From contig CAMZMU010000040.1 of the NCBI GenBank assembly GCA_947311845.1, positions 65,901,564-65,965,563 on the forward strand: a stretch of DNA of 64,000 bases. Direction: 5' to 3'. Origin of the DNA: Poa pratensis. Taxonomy: Eukaryota > Streptophyta > Magnoliopsida > Poales > Poaceae. The notes beneath the pieces were generated by a model. That model was not told where the DNA came from and did no database searches. It saw nothing but the letters and a program-made list of their open reading frames with translations. Below are positions 36,125 to 47,915 of the stretch, one piece after another; position 1 is the stretch's first letter, and every line of letters starts with the position of its first letter. A program made the translations under genes and the position numbers.

Positions 36125-36643
36125 CTAAACTCGACTCGCGCCGGTGTCAGTGACGTCGTCCAAGCGGTCCCAACAAGAGGACAGGCTGCTGCTAGAGTCC
36201 TCGCCCTGCTGCTGCGTGCCGGAGGGGCCGGCCTCGCCCTGCCCGCGCTGCTGCCGGCTCTCGCTGAAGACCTGGTACTGGACCGCCATCACCTGGGGAT
36301 CAAGGAGGAGATCCTTGACCAAGGGGTCATCCTCCTCGCGCTGGTGGCGCGCCCTGAGCAGCCTCTCTGCCTGCCGGTGCTCCCTCTCCTCGGCCTTCGT
36401 CGCGATCCTCATGCCATCTGGCGCTAACATATGCGCCACGCTCCGCTCATCCTCAAAGTTGAGGATCGCTCTCGCCCCAAAGTGCTGGACCGCCGCGCAG
36501 TCGTAGGCGCGGGCCGCCTGCCACGGGCACCTGAAAGTACCAAGCTGGATCTTCCTGTGATCCACTGTGATCTGAGCTGCCCAAGTCGGGATCTTCGTGG
36601 GTCTCCGGTGAACACCACGAAACTTTCGCTCCGGCTCCGACAT
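36125..36643 (-). CDS. AP2/ERF-domain protein encoded inside the CACTA element
   Basis: The uninterrupted frame is 172 residues from MSEPERKFRGVHRRP. Residues about 7-65 match an AP2/ERF DNA-binding domain: FRGVHRRP (YRG element), WAAQI, the strand KIQLGTF (usually VWLGTF), AARAYDCAAVQHFG and ILNF. The remainder is acidic, Gln- and Ser-rich (QQQGEDSSSSLSS), like an activation or interaction tail. AP2/ERF proteins normally bind GCC-box or DRE (GCCGAC) sites. It lies on the transposase strand, 0.9 kb upstream of it and well within the CACTA ends. I infer a captured or long-resident domain acting as the element's end-binding protein. A host gene interrupted by the element is unlikely given the position. 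A second exon near 35718-35945 is possible but unproven. Confidence 0.75.
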   Translation of the reverse strand: MSEPERKFRGVHRRPTKIPTWAAQITVDHRKIQLGTFRCPWQAARAYDCAAVQHFGARAILNFEDERSVAHMLAPDGMRIATKAEEREHRQAERLLRARHQREEDDPLVKDLLLDPQVMAVQYQVFSESRQQRGQGEAGPSGTQQQGEDSSSSLSSCWDRLDDVTDTGASRV

Positions 36644-36716
36644 GATACTTAGTTAAGTAAAAGCATTTGATACAGGGGTTAGTCATATATGAAATGAATA
36701 TATGAAAAATAATTGT

Positions 36717-36890
36717 CAACAACATTTTATTTGCTACATCTATCCCTAAAATCATTTTGTTATTTTCTATTTTCAACAACATTTTATTTGCTACATCTAT
36801 CCCTAAATCATTTTGTTATTTTCTATTTTCAACAACATTTTATTTACTACATCTATCCCTAAATCATTTTGTTATTTTCTATTTTCTACC
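36717..36890. repeat. ~62 bp AT-rich tandem repeat, three units
   Basis: Three units contain CAACAACATTTTATTTGCTAC, ATCTATCCCTAAATC and TTGTTATTTTCTATTTT. It lies directly upstream of the AP2-like ORF, inside the CACTA element. Confidence 0.8.
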
Positions 36891-37309
36891 ACAAAATTTC
36901 CATCTATAATTTCTATTTGCATGTGTTGCGTTATTAATCATTATTATGGGAGCAAAAACTTTGTTACTGGTTATTTATTTGAAAATGTTCACAATTTAGT
37001 AAACCTAACACCAAACCATCCCGCATTAAGATAATAAGACCCATCCAACACTTCCCTAAATACAACATTCTTTTGTACTAAATGAACAATTATTATAACA
37101 TGGATTTTGATGAACAAAATCTAATTTACAATGGACAATACTACATTTACAGTGGATAATTTCTACTCCTAAAATCCCTAAATCTAAAATCCCTAAAATC
37201 CTACTCCTAAAATCCCTAAAATCCTATAATTTCCATCTATAATTTCTACTCCTAAAATCCCTAAAATCCTACTCCTAAAATCACTAAATCTAAAATACAT
37301 AGAAAATAG

Positions 37310-37790
37310 GGGAGGGGGCGGGGAGTACCTGGTGGCGAGGTCGGGGGAGGCACGTCGAGGTCGGGGTCGGAGCGCCGCGGCGAGGTCGGGGTCGGACGGC
37401 TAGAGGCGGCGGCGGCGGCGAGGTCGGGGGAGGCGCGGCGCGGTGAGGTCGGGGTCGGAGCGCCGCGGCGAGGTCGGGGTCGGACGGCTAGAGGCGGCGG
37501 CGGCGGCGAGGTCGGGGGAGGCGCAGCGCGGCGAGGTCGGGGTCGGACGGCTAGAGGTGGCGACGGCGGAGGAGGACGGGTGGGGCGGCGGAGGAGGACG
37601 GGTGGCGCGGCCGGGTGTCGGGGGAGGACGGCTAGAGGCGGCGGCCGGCGGAGGAGGACGGGTGGGGCGTGCGGGGTCGGAGAGTGGATAAGGTGCGGGA
37701 GTTGGTGGCTGCGATAGCTTAGTAGATAAGGTGGACATACGCCGACGGCTTTGACCTACGCCGACGGCAAAGCCGTCGGCGTTGGCTTTT
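37310..37790. repeat. GC-rich degenerate repeats and three internal GCCGAC motifs
   Basis: GAGGTCGGGGTCGGA and GGCGGCGGCGAGGTCGGGGG words repeat at about 37330-37700. Just right of them (37738-37787) three copies of the CACTA subterminal motif (ACGCCGACGGC, one reversed) occur, about 1.1 kb upstream of the AP2-like ORF. Long frames here reflect composition. Confidence 0.6.
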
Positions 37791-37974
37791 TTTTCATATT
37801 ATTTAATTTTAATATTGTAAACCATTAGAATTTATTACATTATAAATTTGTAGAGTTTTATTATAATTTATTTTATTATATCGTATGACCACACGCAATT
37901 TTTTGAGTGATTCCGGCACTCTAGCTATCCGGTTTTATTGAAACCGTAGTCCGGTGGGACCCGCATATCTACCC

Positions 37975-40280
37975 CCGAGCTTGGACATTTGAAACACACA
38001 ACACACTTGTATACATATGGTATGGCACAACCTAGGTTTTGGTGGGGTTCCGACGCTCCGGGGCCCCGCTTCGGCGAAACCCTGAATCCGCTGGAAAACC
38101 CTAACGTTTTCGTCTATCCCCATAGACGTGCGTCGAAAGGGGGTACGCCAGTGGACTTTTTTGCTTGGTTGTGTTAGGTTAGGCCATACGAAGGTGAGAA
38201 ACCAAAGTCTACCCCAAATCAACACAAGATTCCATCCGGTTCTCCCGAAACGGGAGTTTTCACCTCTAAGTGCAGAAACTCACTAGAGAGAAAGTGAAGT
38301 CGGTGAAGCCGGTCACACCCCGGAGTAGGATCTTGGACATTTGAAACACACAACACACTTGTATACATATGGTATGGCACAACCTAGGTTTTGGTGGGGT
38401 TCCGACGCTCCGGGGCCCCGCTTCGGCGAAACCCCGAATCCGCTGGGAAAACCCTAACGTTTTCGTCTACCCCCATAGACGTGCGTCGAAAGGGGTACGC
38501 CAGTGGACTTTTTTGCTTGGTTGTGTTAGGTTAGGCCATAGGAAGGTGAGAAACCAAAGTCTACCCCAAATCAACACATGATTCCATCCGGTTCTCCCGA
38601 AACGGGAGTTTTCACCTCTAAGTGCAGAAACTCACTAGAGAGAAAGTGAAGTCGCACATTTTACAACACACAACACACTTGTATACATATGGTATGGCAC
38701 AACCTAGGTTTTGGTGGGGTTCCGACGCTCCGATGCCCCGCTTCGGCGAAACCCCGAATCCGCTGGGAAAACCCTAACGTTTTCGTCTACCCCCATAGAC
38801 GTGCGTCGAAAGGGGGTACGCCAGTGGACTTTTTTGCTTGGTTGTGTTAGGTTAGGCCATACGAAGGTGAGAAACCAAAGTCTACCCCAAATCAACACAA
38901 GATTCCATCCGGTTCTCCCGAAACGGGAGTTTCCACCTCTAAGTGCAGAAACTCACTAGAGAGAAAGTGAAGCCGGTGAAGCCGGTCACACCCGGAGTAG
39001 GATCTTGCAGATATACAACACACAACACACTTGTATACATATGGTATGGCACAACCTATGTTTTGGTGGGGTTCCGACGCTCCGATGCCCCGCTTCGGCG
39101 AAACCCCGAATCCGCTGGGAAAACCCTAACGTTTTCGTCTACCCCCATAGACGTGCGTCGAAAGGGGGTAGCCCAGTGGACTTTTTTGCTTGGGTGTGTT
39201 AGGTTAGGCCATACGAAGGTGAGAAACCAAAGTCTACCCCAAATCAACATAAGATTCCATCCGGTTCTCCCGAAACGGGAGTTTTCACCTCTAAGTGCAG
39301 AAACTCACTAGAGAGAAAGTGAAGCCGGTGAAGCCGGTCACACCCCGGAGTAGGATCTTGCACATTTACAACACACAACACACTTGTATACATATGGTAT
39401 GGCACAACCTAGGTTTTGGTGGGGTTCCGACGCTCCGATGCCCCGCTTCGGCGAAACCCCGAATCCGCTGGGAAAACCCTAACGTTTTTGTCTACCCCCA
39501 TAGACGTGCGTCGAAAGGGGGTACGCCAGTGGACTTTTTTGCTTGGTTGTGTTAGGTTAGGCCATACGAAGGTGAGAAACCAAAGTCTACCCCAAATCAA
39601 CACAAGATTCCATCCGGTTCTCCCGAAACGGGAGTTTCCACCTCTAAGTGCAGAAACTCGCTAGAGAGAAGTGAAGCCGGTGAAGCCGGTCACACCCCGG
39701 AGTAGGATCTTGCACATATACAACACACAACACACTTGTATACATATGGTATGACACAACCTAGGTTTTGGTGGGGTTCCGACGCTCCGATGCCCCGCTT
39801 CGGCGAAACCCCGAATCCGCTGGGAAAACCCTAACGTTTTCGTCTACCCCCATAGACGTGCGTCGAAAGGGGGTAGCCCAGTGGACTTTTTTGCTTGGTT
39901 GTGTTAGGTTAGGCCATACGAAGGTGAGAAACCAAAGTCTACCCCAAATCAACACAAGATTCCATCCGGTTCTCCCGAAACGGGAGTTTTCACCTCTAAG
40001 TGCAGAAACTCACTAGAGAGAAAGTGAAGCCGGTGAAGCCGGTCACACCCCGGAGTAGGATCTTGCACATTTACAACACACAACACACTTGTATACATAT
40101 GGTATGGCACAACCTAGGTTTTGGTGGGGTTCCGACGGTCCGATGCCCCGCTTCGGCGAAACCCGAATCCGCTGGAAAAACTCTAACGTTTTCGTCTACC
40201 CCCATAGACGTGCGTCGAAAGGGGGTACGCCAGTGGACTTTTTTGCTTGGTTGTGTTAGGTTAGGCCATAGGAAGGTATT
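37975..40280. repeat. Seven tandem ~352 bp repeats inside the CACTA element
   Basis: The landmark GTATACATATGGTATG occurs at 38009, 38361, 38681, 39033, 39386, 39738 and 40091. Spacings are 352, 320, 352, 353, 352 and 353 bp. The third spacing is short because the unit ending near 38655 lacks about 32 bp. The last unit is cut off at about 40277. Units are highly similar (CCCATAGACGTGCGTCGAAAG, CTCCCGAAACGGGAG palindrome), so open frames recur in each, but none shows a protein domain. Confidence 0.92.
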
Positions 40281-40479
40281 TTACATGTGTTGTTTTTATT
40301 TATTTTACATGTACATGTTGTAGGGTTGGGTTCCGGGAAAGTCGAACCGTTATTTTACGGGGGTGGGATACTGAAATTGGGAAGGAAATTGTAGGTCCAA
40401 TATATATATAAATTATAACTACATTAAATATTATATAGAGAAATAAATAAATAAATATTATATAGAGAAATAAATAAAA

Positions 40480-40755
40480 AAAGGTTCATCTATACGCCGA
40501 CGGCCGCCGTCGGCGTTGAAGTACACGTGTACGCCGACTACGCCGCTGGACGTTCCGTCACGGCGTCCTCTTGTACGCCGACGGCACGGTTTACGCCGAC
40601 GGCTGCCGTCGGCCTTAGATGGATACGCCGACGGTGCTTCGTACGCCGACGGCTGTGTGGGCGGCTGCCCTAGCTCGTAATGTACGCCGACAGCCCCGAC
40701 ATTTAGCCGTCGGCGTACAGTACGGCCGTCGGCGTAGTGTGGCATTCCCGTAGTG
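40480..40755. repeat. CACTA subterminal repeats, right end
   Basis: About eleven copies (hand count) of GCCGAC/GTCGGC in 270 bp, again mostly within TACGCCGACGGC and its reverse, ending in GGCGTAGTGTGGCATTCCCGTAGTG-type tip sequence. Confidence 0.85.
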
Positions 40756-40758
40756 TAG

Positions 40759-41390
40759 CCGTATGCACAACGATGAAGATGCTCGAAGCAAGATATGTCT
40801 TTAGCTTTGAAGAGAGGGCCATGATCCCCGAGAACGTGTACGGAACTCTTGCAGAGCAAACAGCTTCATCTGTTGTCGATTGTTTCTCCAAATTTCCTCA
40901 AAAGATTTTCTCGTGTACTACCAGTTCTTTATGATTATCCATGTCTTTTTTTTAATAGAAATCTTAAGACGATCACATAATATAGCATACTGACATATTC
41001 AATGTATATGTGGCGGACAGTCCATAAAATGCGTGCACGTCACAGCTTTATTGCAGATTAGGAGTCAGCCAAAGCTAAAAAGCTAAGAGCGAACTTAGAT
41101 TTCCTCCGAAGCATCTGCACCTGTATATAAGGCTTTACTTATGAAGCAACCAATCAGTGGCGATCCTTTTACATCAGAGGGCGGCGTATGATCGATCATC
41201 AACACGTGCCCTTAGCTACATAACGGCCGTACAACAACCCAAACAAACTAAAGAGTTTCGCAGAATGATCGAACACGCCACAAGTGTCGTTGAATTGCTG
41301 TGTCAGCCTAGTGCAGAGCCATGATTCTTGAAGCCTGAACTTGATCTTCCCACTGCGATACTCCATGGTCCTTCTTTCCGCAAGAAAATA
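40759..41390 (-). other. Spacer and probable 3' UTR of the DGAT2 gene
   Basis: No separate gene. The part nearest 41390 probably belongs to the DGAT2 transcript. Confidence 0.4.
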
Positions 41391-43703
41391 TTATAGGACT
41401 CTCAGATGGAGGCTCGGGTAGCCAGTTTTGGTCTTGTATTTCTCAAACAAATCTTGCAAGGCACCCACGAATTGTCCGTGAACTTCGTTTATCTGTCGAC
41501 AGCCGAAAACTTGCTTTCAGAAAACTGAGGAAAAAAGCAATATGCAAGCATGCTTTTCTGGGTATTGAGATAGTAATAATATTGTGTCATTTTTAGGAAA
41601 GTTATTTCATTTGATCCTTCCGTCTAATGGAGGGCTTAATTTAAGTGGAACAAGTGCAGGTTTCTGTCCAATATTTTATCTACTAGCTTTTCAATAGATT
41701 GACAAAATTGTTTCTGACAGCAGGAACATCATATGTGTTTTCACCTCATCAATGGTAGGCAGGGGATTCTTCTTCAGCTCAATGGGTCTACCAACAACAA
41801 CATGCATAGGTGTTGAGAAAGCGATCGGTGTCCTGCATTTACAAGTGACAATAGGCAGTTAAATCAATATAGAAAATATGAAAATAAAATATGGCTGTGT
41901 ATTTTAATTATCTGGTCAAAGAAACAAGGTCTGTAGGGAGTTACCCGTATCTTCCCCAGAAGATAATAGGAGTAAATTTAAGAGCTCTAGCAATGTTCAC
42001 AAATAATTTGCCTCCTGGCCTCCACCACCTGTAAACTTTGCTCTAACCAAATAATAATAACAACTGATAAGCAATAGTAATCCTTCACGAATGTATCTAA
42101 CGATAAGAAGCTAATAATACAGTTGATCTTGTGGAGACATGACCCCAAAACTATTACATAGCTTCCTTGTGTGAGTGGCAGATGTTTTAAGTTTGGGAAA
42201 CTCAATATTATTCTAGTTTTCCTTGGATATGTACAGTTAAATCCAAATGTCACATATCATGAACTAAAACAATCTTGCTACCTGTCCGAAGCAGAAGACA
42301 GGGACTAAAGGGCAGCCAGACTGCATAGCTATCTTGACAAACCCTTTTCTTGATTTAAGGAAAGCAACCTGCAGAACATGGAAGGATTAGATCTCCACGC
42401 ATAATAGAGAAACTTAATTTAGGATGAGCGATTGAAAAGATTATATTAACTCGAAAGTCAATGATCCTCGTGTAAGAATGATAGACAAGAAAGTCATTGA
42501 CATGTGATAAGCACAAACCTCGGAATCATGGTCCATATGAAGAATCTCCTGTATACCTCCAGGCACTACAACGCAACTATAACCAGCTGCAAGGTAGGAG
42601 TAGAAATTCTTCCTTGTTGCAGCGATCAGTCCTAGCCATGTCCATATTTGCCTGAGGAACGGGGTGTAGAACACCTGACACAAGCGAACCATGAACAGAG
42701 TAAGGAACAGGGCCGTGGAATTCAAGTAATCAGCGACGCTGTGCTCCAAGGAAATTCAGGGGCCTTACCGCACTGCTGGCAAGGACTTTGAGTTTAGGCA
42801 GAGGCATAAACCCGACGTGATCAGCAAGAGCTGCACAGCCGATGGGCAGCACGGAATGTGGCTCGTAGCCGAACACTGCAGATACAGTGCACAGATCAGT
42901 AGAGCGCAACCTCAATTCCCTAACTCTGTTCTTCTTCCCCTTTTTTGATATCATATCGTCAGCAAGAAAAAGGAGGTTGGACCGCCCACGGAAATAGCCC
43001 AGGGAATCTAGTCCAGAGCTAGATATGATGATCAAAGCATCCATAAACGGAAACCGATTTTTAAGGGGAACTCACCGTAAGCCCTGGTGGGATCGAAAGC
43101 TTTGTAGTCCTCCACATGCAAGCTAATGGGGAAATACACCATGGCGTACCTGCATATGAACCTGGAGGGCGGCAACGCAAGCAAACCATCATCAATCCGG
43201 GATGAAAATCGAGCAAAGGAAGACGGCAGAGGGGAAACCGAACCTGCCGATTTTGCGGCCCCATTTGTCGTCGTCGTTGAGCGGGATGACCATGAAGATG
43301 AGCTGCAATGCCACCACCCTGCATCGAGAAAGGCGTAGCCGAATCAGCAGACGTGGACATGAGCAGAAGAAAAAACAACCGGAGAAGAAAATGCTCCTTT
43401 TCCCTAAAAAAAATGCTCTTTTGGCTCCTAGTGGAAAGAAAAGGGCGTATCAAAGAAAAAAGAATCATTGGAAAAAGGATGGTAGGGAATTTGGACGCAC
43501 AGGGCGGCGACGCGGAGCGGGAAGAGGAAGAGCGAGGCGAGGATGAGGAGGACGTTGAAGTGGATGCCGCCGAGCCAGAGCGCGAGCGCCGCTATGGTCC
43601 GCGGCAGCGAGTAGTTGGTGCCCCGGAACATCATCGCCTCCCCCTCGGGCCTCTCCTCCTCCTCCCACGCCACCGCCTCGCTCCGCGTGCCATTCGCGCC
43701 CAT
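41391..43703 (-). CDS. DGAT2: Diacylglycerol O-acyltransferase 2 (nine exons)
   Basis: Makes triacylglycerol from diacylglycerol and acyl-CoA in the endoplasmic reticulum membrane. Exons from the start: 43501-43703, 43244-43318, 43076-43161, 42769-42875, 42519-42674, 42282-42368, 41945-42042, 41745-41832, 41391-41492. All introns fit GT/AG and the joined frame is open: 333 residues, close to other plant DGAT2s. It begins [14 protein letters not shown] hydrophobic hairpin spans about residues 35-80, YFP is at 102-104, and the active-site EPHS (plant form of HPHG) is at 126-129. [31 protein letters not shown] and VVVGRPIEL follow in the usual order, ending LHLRVL. The first in-frame ATG after the GC-rich leader was chosen as start. 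The gene looks intact. Confidence 0.95.
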
Positions 43704-45039
43704 GTCGCGGACCCGGGAGGCGACTCGGCAGGCGGAAGGAAGACGAAGCTCCCGGCCGGTCTCCGCCGCTTCGGCGACCGAGGCGAGCGAGCGGGCGGGC
43801 GGGCAGGTGTTTGTTTCTTCTTCCTTGCTCACGCTCAGGCTTCGCGGTAGGAGCGGGGGGATCCGTCGGGCAAAGATGCCAAAATGCTTCCTTTGTAGCG
43901 TGTGGTGGCGCGTTTTGGCCGTCGGATGTGCTTCGGATGGGCCACGGCCTTTTAAAGGCGATTCTCTGCCTGGTGCCCGTGTGAAGAAAAAACAAAGTGT
44001 GTCGTGTGCGCGTCGCATGCTTCCGTCCACGTGGCTCCTCGCGTCCCGCCGCGCGGCGCGTCTCGTGCTCTTGTTTTTCCTGTTTAATAAACGCCCCGTC
44101 AGTCGGCAGAGAGGTCATTTGATTATTTTCTCAAAAAAAAAAATCTAAAACAAAGCTTAAACATGCAAATGAAAACTTACTCTGAACTTTAAATTTCGGA
44201 AATCGGTAATCTGAACTATCAAAACCCGGTCTATTTACAACCCTAAATCTATTTGGTGTGTGAAAAAGAAAATTCTAAAATTGAGTAATTTGTTGCTCTA
44301 GTTGATAAAGAAAGCACACCTGTCATATACATCTTCCACCTCCGATCTCTCTTTTCCGAGTCAAGTTCTCTCTAATACTATACTCACGAGTGGAGCCGAT
44401 GCAACGGAAGGCCATGCAGACCGTAGGAGCCATCCGACGTGAGTAAGGGGTACCAAAAATTGGTCGGCAGACGACGGCACACTTTGGTCGGCGGTAGGCA
44501 CTCCCGGCCAAGAAGAAGCACCACAACAACAGTTCAAAGAGGGAGGGCCTCAGTTGCGCAGTATCACCAACGGAGACTGGTTCAAGCAGCAGTGACATCC
44601 CACGCAGCTGGAGCTGCGCCTCCCATCTAGGGCAGCATCGACAGGCGGGATCCATTTCCTGATTAACTGGATGGAGAAGCTCTTACTACCCCTACCTCCT
44701 ACCCAGCTCACTATAGAAAGATTGAGAGAAGGTTCGAGAGATCGATTCGAGGAGACGGCCGCCATTGCCTTATGACAAGATCTGGAGCAGCTCATAGAAA
44801 CCATCTCGTCCACGCCAGTACCCTCTCCGGACGCGGCGGGCCTCATGGATGTCGCCTCGTTCATTGTCCGACCTTGCCGTGCTGCCTGTTGTCGGCCGCG
44901 AGTCGTTCCCACAGCCTCCCGTGCGATGGATCGAGGTAGAAGATGAAGTCGTCGGGAGGAAGATGAGGAAATACCGGTTTAGTACTGATCAAATTCCTGA
45001 CCAGTGGGTCTATATTGTCAATGAGACTAGCATGTTATT
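43704..45039. other. DGAT2 upstream region and spacer
   Basis: The GC-rich stretch to about 44060 is probably 5' UTR and promoter of the minus-strand DGAT2. Beyond it, AT-rich and mixed DNA shows no recognised gene. Frames at 44323-44655 and 44550-44912 have no domain. Confidence 0.4.
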
Positions 45040-45332
45040 GAGAACCTGCCTGTGGCAGGATGGTTAGGAGGGTGTTGTACCCCCAGCCCACCAGAGTTCA
45101 AACCCCAGGTTTGACGCTGGTGTTCTCATTGAAGGCGGAATATTCTTCAGTGGGAGCCGACGTTCCCGAGACGCCTGTGGTGACTTCGTCAATCTCAAGA
45201 CTCGACCCGCCGGCTCAGTCTCTCGGAGGTGCTCATAGGGGTAGGGTGTGCGTGCGTGTGTTCATAGGGGTGATGCGCGTGTATGTGAGCGTATGCGTTG
45301 TACTGTGTTTCGTAAAAAAAGAAAAAAAAGAT
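45040..45332 (+). mobile_element. tRNA-derived SINE
   Basis: Internal RNA polymerase III promoter boxes are visible: an A box in GTGGCAGGATGGTTAGGAGG and a B box in GAGTTCAAACCCC. An A-rich tail (aaaaaaagaaaaaaaag) ends the element. The flanks TAGCATGTTATT (45028-45039) and TAGCATGTTGTT (45333-45344) are a 12 bp target duplication with one mismatch. It resembles plant Au-type SINEs but is longer. Confidence 0.75.
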
Positions 45333-45344
45333 TAGCATGTTGTT

Positions 45345-46360
45345 CTGGTTTGATTCATTGCTTTCCCGACGGGCCAAACTGATGTACTGTAGAAAAAATA
45401 GATCGGGATTTGATAGCCGAGAGTGTAAATTTTCGGGATTAGGCTCGATTTTGATTTGACCTACAAGTTCAAAGTTTGTTTTCTATTTTTTTTCCTCTTT
45501 GCTCAGCGGCGGAGGACGTTATTACGGTTTCTTCGTCGCGTCCGGTCGTGCGTGCCGCTGCTACCTCTGAACCAGAAATTCCAAACGGTACATGGAAGTA
45601 CAAAGTCGAGGTTGACTAGAGAAATGTTTACTCCCCTGCGACGGCGACCGTTCCTTTTCTCCCGAATAAAATCGCCTCCGAGTCTCTTCCTCCCCGTCCG
45701 CTAGTGCGCGCCGCTGCTATCTCTGGACCTCTGACTTTGCCAGTTGCCACCATGCCGCACTAGTGAGAAATTCCGGAGGAGTACAGACGTAGAGTTATTA
45801 AAGAACAAAAAAGAAGTTTACTCCATTGCTCCTGCCTGCACGCCACAGCCTCGGAATTCAACCGGAATTTGGGAGATACGATTCCAACGTGCTGGGTAGT
45901 GAAATCGAAGTAAACGAAATCCGCAAAGAATTGTATCAAATAATGACGGCACAATCTCGATAAAATTACTTAGCAAGCGAGGCTTGGTTGATGCTCTTGG
46001 ACCAGCCTCTCACAATTTCTACGGCATCTGGATCCTTGCCGTCTAAAAGAATCCACTGACAAAGAAATATAACACTTGCTTTTTTTCTCTTCATTCTACC
46101 TTATTTTTATGTTGCACGTCTTGTGATCGATATCCTGTTACAAGTTTTACATATAAAATGACCTGGACTCTTTAAGTATTTTGAAGGCAAGAATTCTTAT
46201 AGATCTACCACCCACTAGGTCTAATAAAAGACGAACAACTTATGACTTCAAACGTGCCCTCCTCATCTTTTAACTCTTGGTGTGATGACTCACTCGCCTT
46301 TGGATGAATCGGAGCATCGGCGATTCGGTAGAAAATGTTATACACGACAAGCAATAATCA
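45345..46360. other. Spacer, no gene recognised
   Basis: Short GC-rich pieces (45500-45750) are duplicated in part (CGTGCGTGCCGCTGCTACCTCTG near 45547; GCGCGCCGCTGCTATCTCTG near 45707), but no gene or element could be delimited. Confidence 0.35.
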
Positions 46361-46361
46361 A

Positions 46362-46425
46362 CGAAGAAGAAGAAGAAGAAGAAGAAGAAGAAGAAGAAGA
46401 AGAAGAAGAACAACAACAAAATTAA
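46362..46425. repeat. GAA microsatellite with an AAC tail
   Basis: About sixteen uninterrupted GAA units to about 46410, followed by a few AAC units. Confidence 0.95.
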
Positions 46426-47910
46426 CATAGGGGACACAAAATTTTAACATGGAAAACCCTCCAAAGACAAGGAAAATCCACGGACACCACAAAATTTCCC
46501 TATATCCGGAGAGGTTATAGACATTAAGGATTTACAACAATTAACTTGTCCCGTGCGGCGGCTTACATGTTAGCACATACTTCATATGAATATTGATCAC
46601 AACTCCCACAAGTCATCTAGGGAACGGTAGTTACTCCGACCGGTTTGTTTGATTTCTGGTTAATCAGGTGTGCATTTTTTTATAAAACTATATTTCCTTC
46701 TATCTAATCGAACGACTGATTGCTTTTCTTTTCCTCAAAGGCAAACAACTAATTATTGCAAGTATATGTGTTGATTGGCATACTTGACTTCTTCATTTTT
46801 TTACGCAACTTATGTAACAATGTCTTCAGTGGCAACATTGTTTCGTGGGATTTTTGAAACACGCGTTCTAAAGAACGGCAAATACTTTATATGTCAAAAA
46901 ATATTAGACCATCTTTTGTAGTTTCTTAAAGTAATACGGGAAACGGTTTTTTTAAATAAATATGGTCCATACAATATTTCAAAATTCCATAGTGGGAATG
47001 AGATATAAAATTCTCCTACATCATAACAAAAACGATTTTTTTTATTAAATGTTTGTACGGTAACTCGACAAGCAAAGTGTACTTTACTTATCCTCAAGGG
47101 TTGAAAGGTCCAAGATAGTGTCTAAATGTATTGTCATGTGCACTGTTCAAGATATCTTCTGATATTCTGATAAATTGGCCGATTTATCCCTTCTTTCTCA
47201 GTGTCTGACCGATAAGATAAATCGGAAGATATGCCGATAAATCGGACGCTATGCCGTCAAACAGGTCGATTTAGCCCTTATGTTGGCTCGACCGATAAGT
47301 TCCCAATAAGCGATATCCCCAACATTGGTCATGTGTAGTAAATTCCTTAGAGAAGTAATATCTTGTCAATTTTATTTTTCAAGTCGGCTTGTTTTTGCTA
47401 TATAGTGATCATGTTATTAATTCTACCCATATTCTTCTACTTTTTCGTCTACTTACATACCTCTCTACCACTACAATGGAAAATTGACAAGGTAGATGAA
47501 ATGGATGCTACACAGTCAAACTATGATGATACGTCCTTACCATGTAAAAGCCATCCTAAAAGAAACATGGGATTTTGAAGTTTTCACCATAATATAATGC
47601 CCCCCCCCCCCCCTAGACTTTGTCGGCAAGCTCCGCCCTTGATTGGTAGGCCTTAGTAATTGCTTGATTCGGACAACGTGTAACAAAAATGTTTTGGTGA
47701 TGTCAAGTTGTTGGTTGCAAAAAAATAGATATTCAAATGTAATAGCTTTTAAACATTTTAAACTGTACGTGGGGTTTGTGATCCATTTTAACCATGTCCT
47801 GTTGGGAATGTTCAGAAAATAACCCCACCTAGAGATACGATGCATTCAAGTTTATATCACACTACCTCTGATAGTTATAATTAGCTCTGAAAACTTTAAC
47901 TTGTTTCAGG
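46426..47910. other. AT-rich spacer left of the LTR retrotransposon
   Basis: No gene. It includes a cluster of CCGATAAATCGG-type words (about 47170-47300) of the sort found in degraded repeats, and a run of 13 C near 47600. Confidence 0.4.
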
Positions 47911-47915
47911 AATGA

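Larger units (their letters stand above)
30727..40755 (-). mobile_element. Complete CACTA (En/Spm-type) transposon, 10.0 kb
   Basis: The ends CACTACAGGAAA and TTCCCGTAGTG are the inverted CACTA tips. The 3 bp duplication TAG lies at 30724-30726 and 40756-40758. Dense subterminal repeats TACGCCGACGGC and reverse occupy both ends. Inside, on the minus strand, are a TNP2-type transposase (broken) and an uninterrupted AP2/ERF-like ORF. An 83 bp inverted repeat, AT- and GC-rich minisatellites and an array of seven ~352 bp units are also present. The element's coding 5' end is therefore on the right. Confidence 0.95.

Noticed and set aside
38369..40016. Recurring plus- and minus-strand frames of 60-120 codons in each 352 bp unit
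   Set aside because: They recur only because the DNA unit is conserved. They lack domains and change frame or length between units.
37975..40280. Regularly spaced repeats that could suggest a CRISPR-like array
   Set aside because: The whole 352 bp unit repeats without unique spacers, the array lies in a plant CACTA transposon, and CRISPR arrays are prokaryotic.
45040..45140. A functional tRNA gene at the SINE
   Set aside because: The pol III boxes are present but the sequence does not fold into a full cloverleaf by eye, and it is bounded by a target duplication and A tail.
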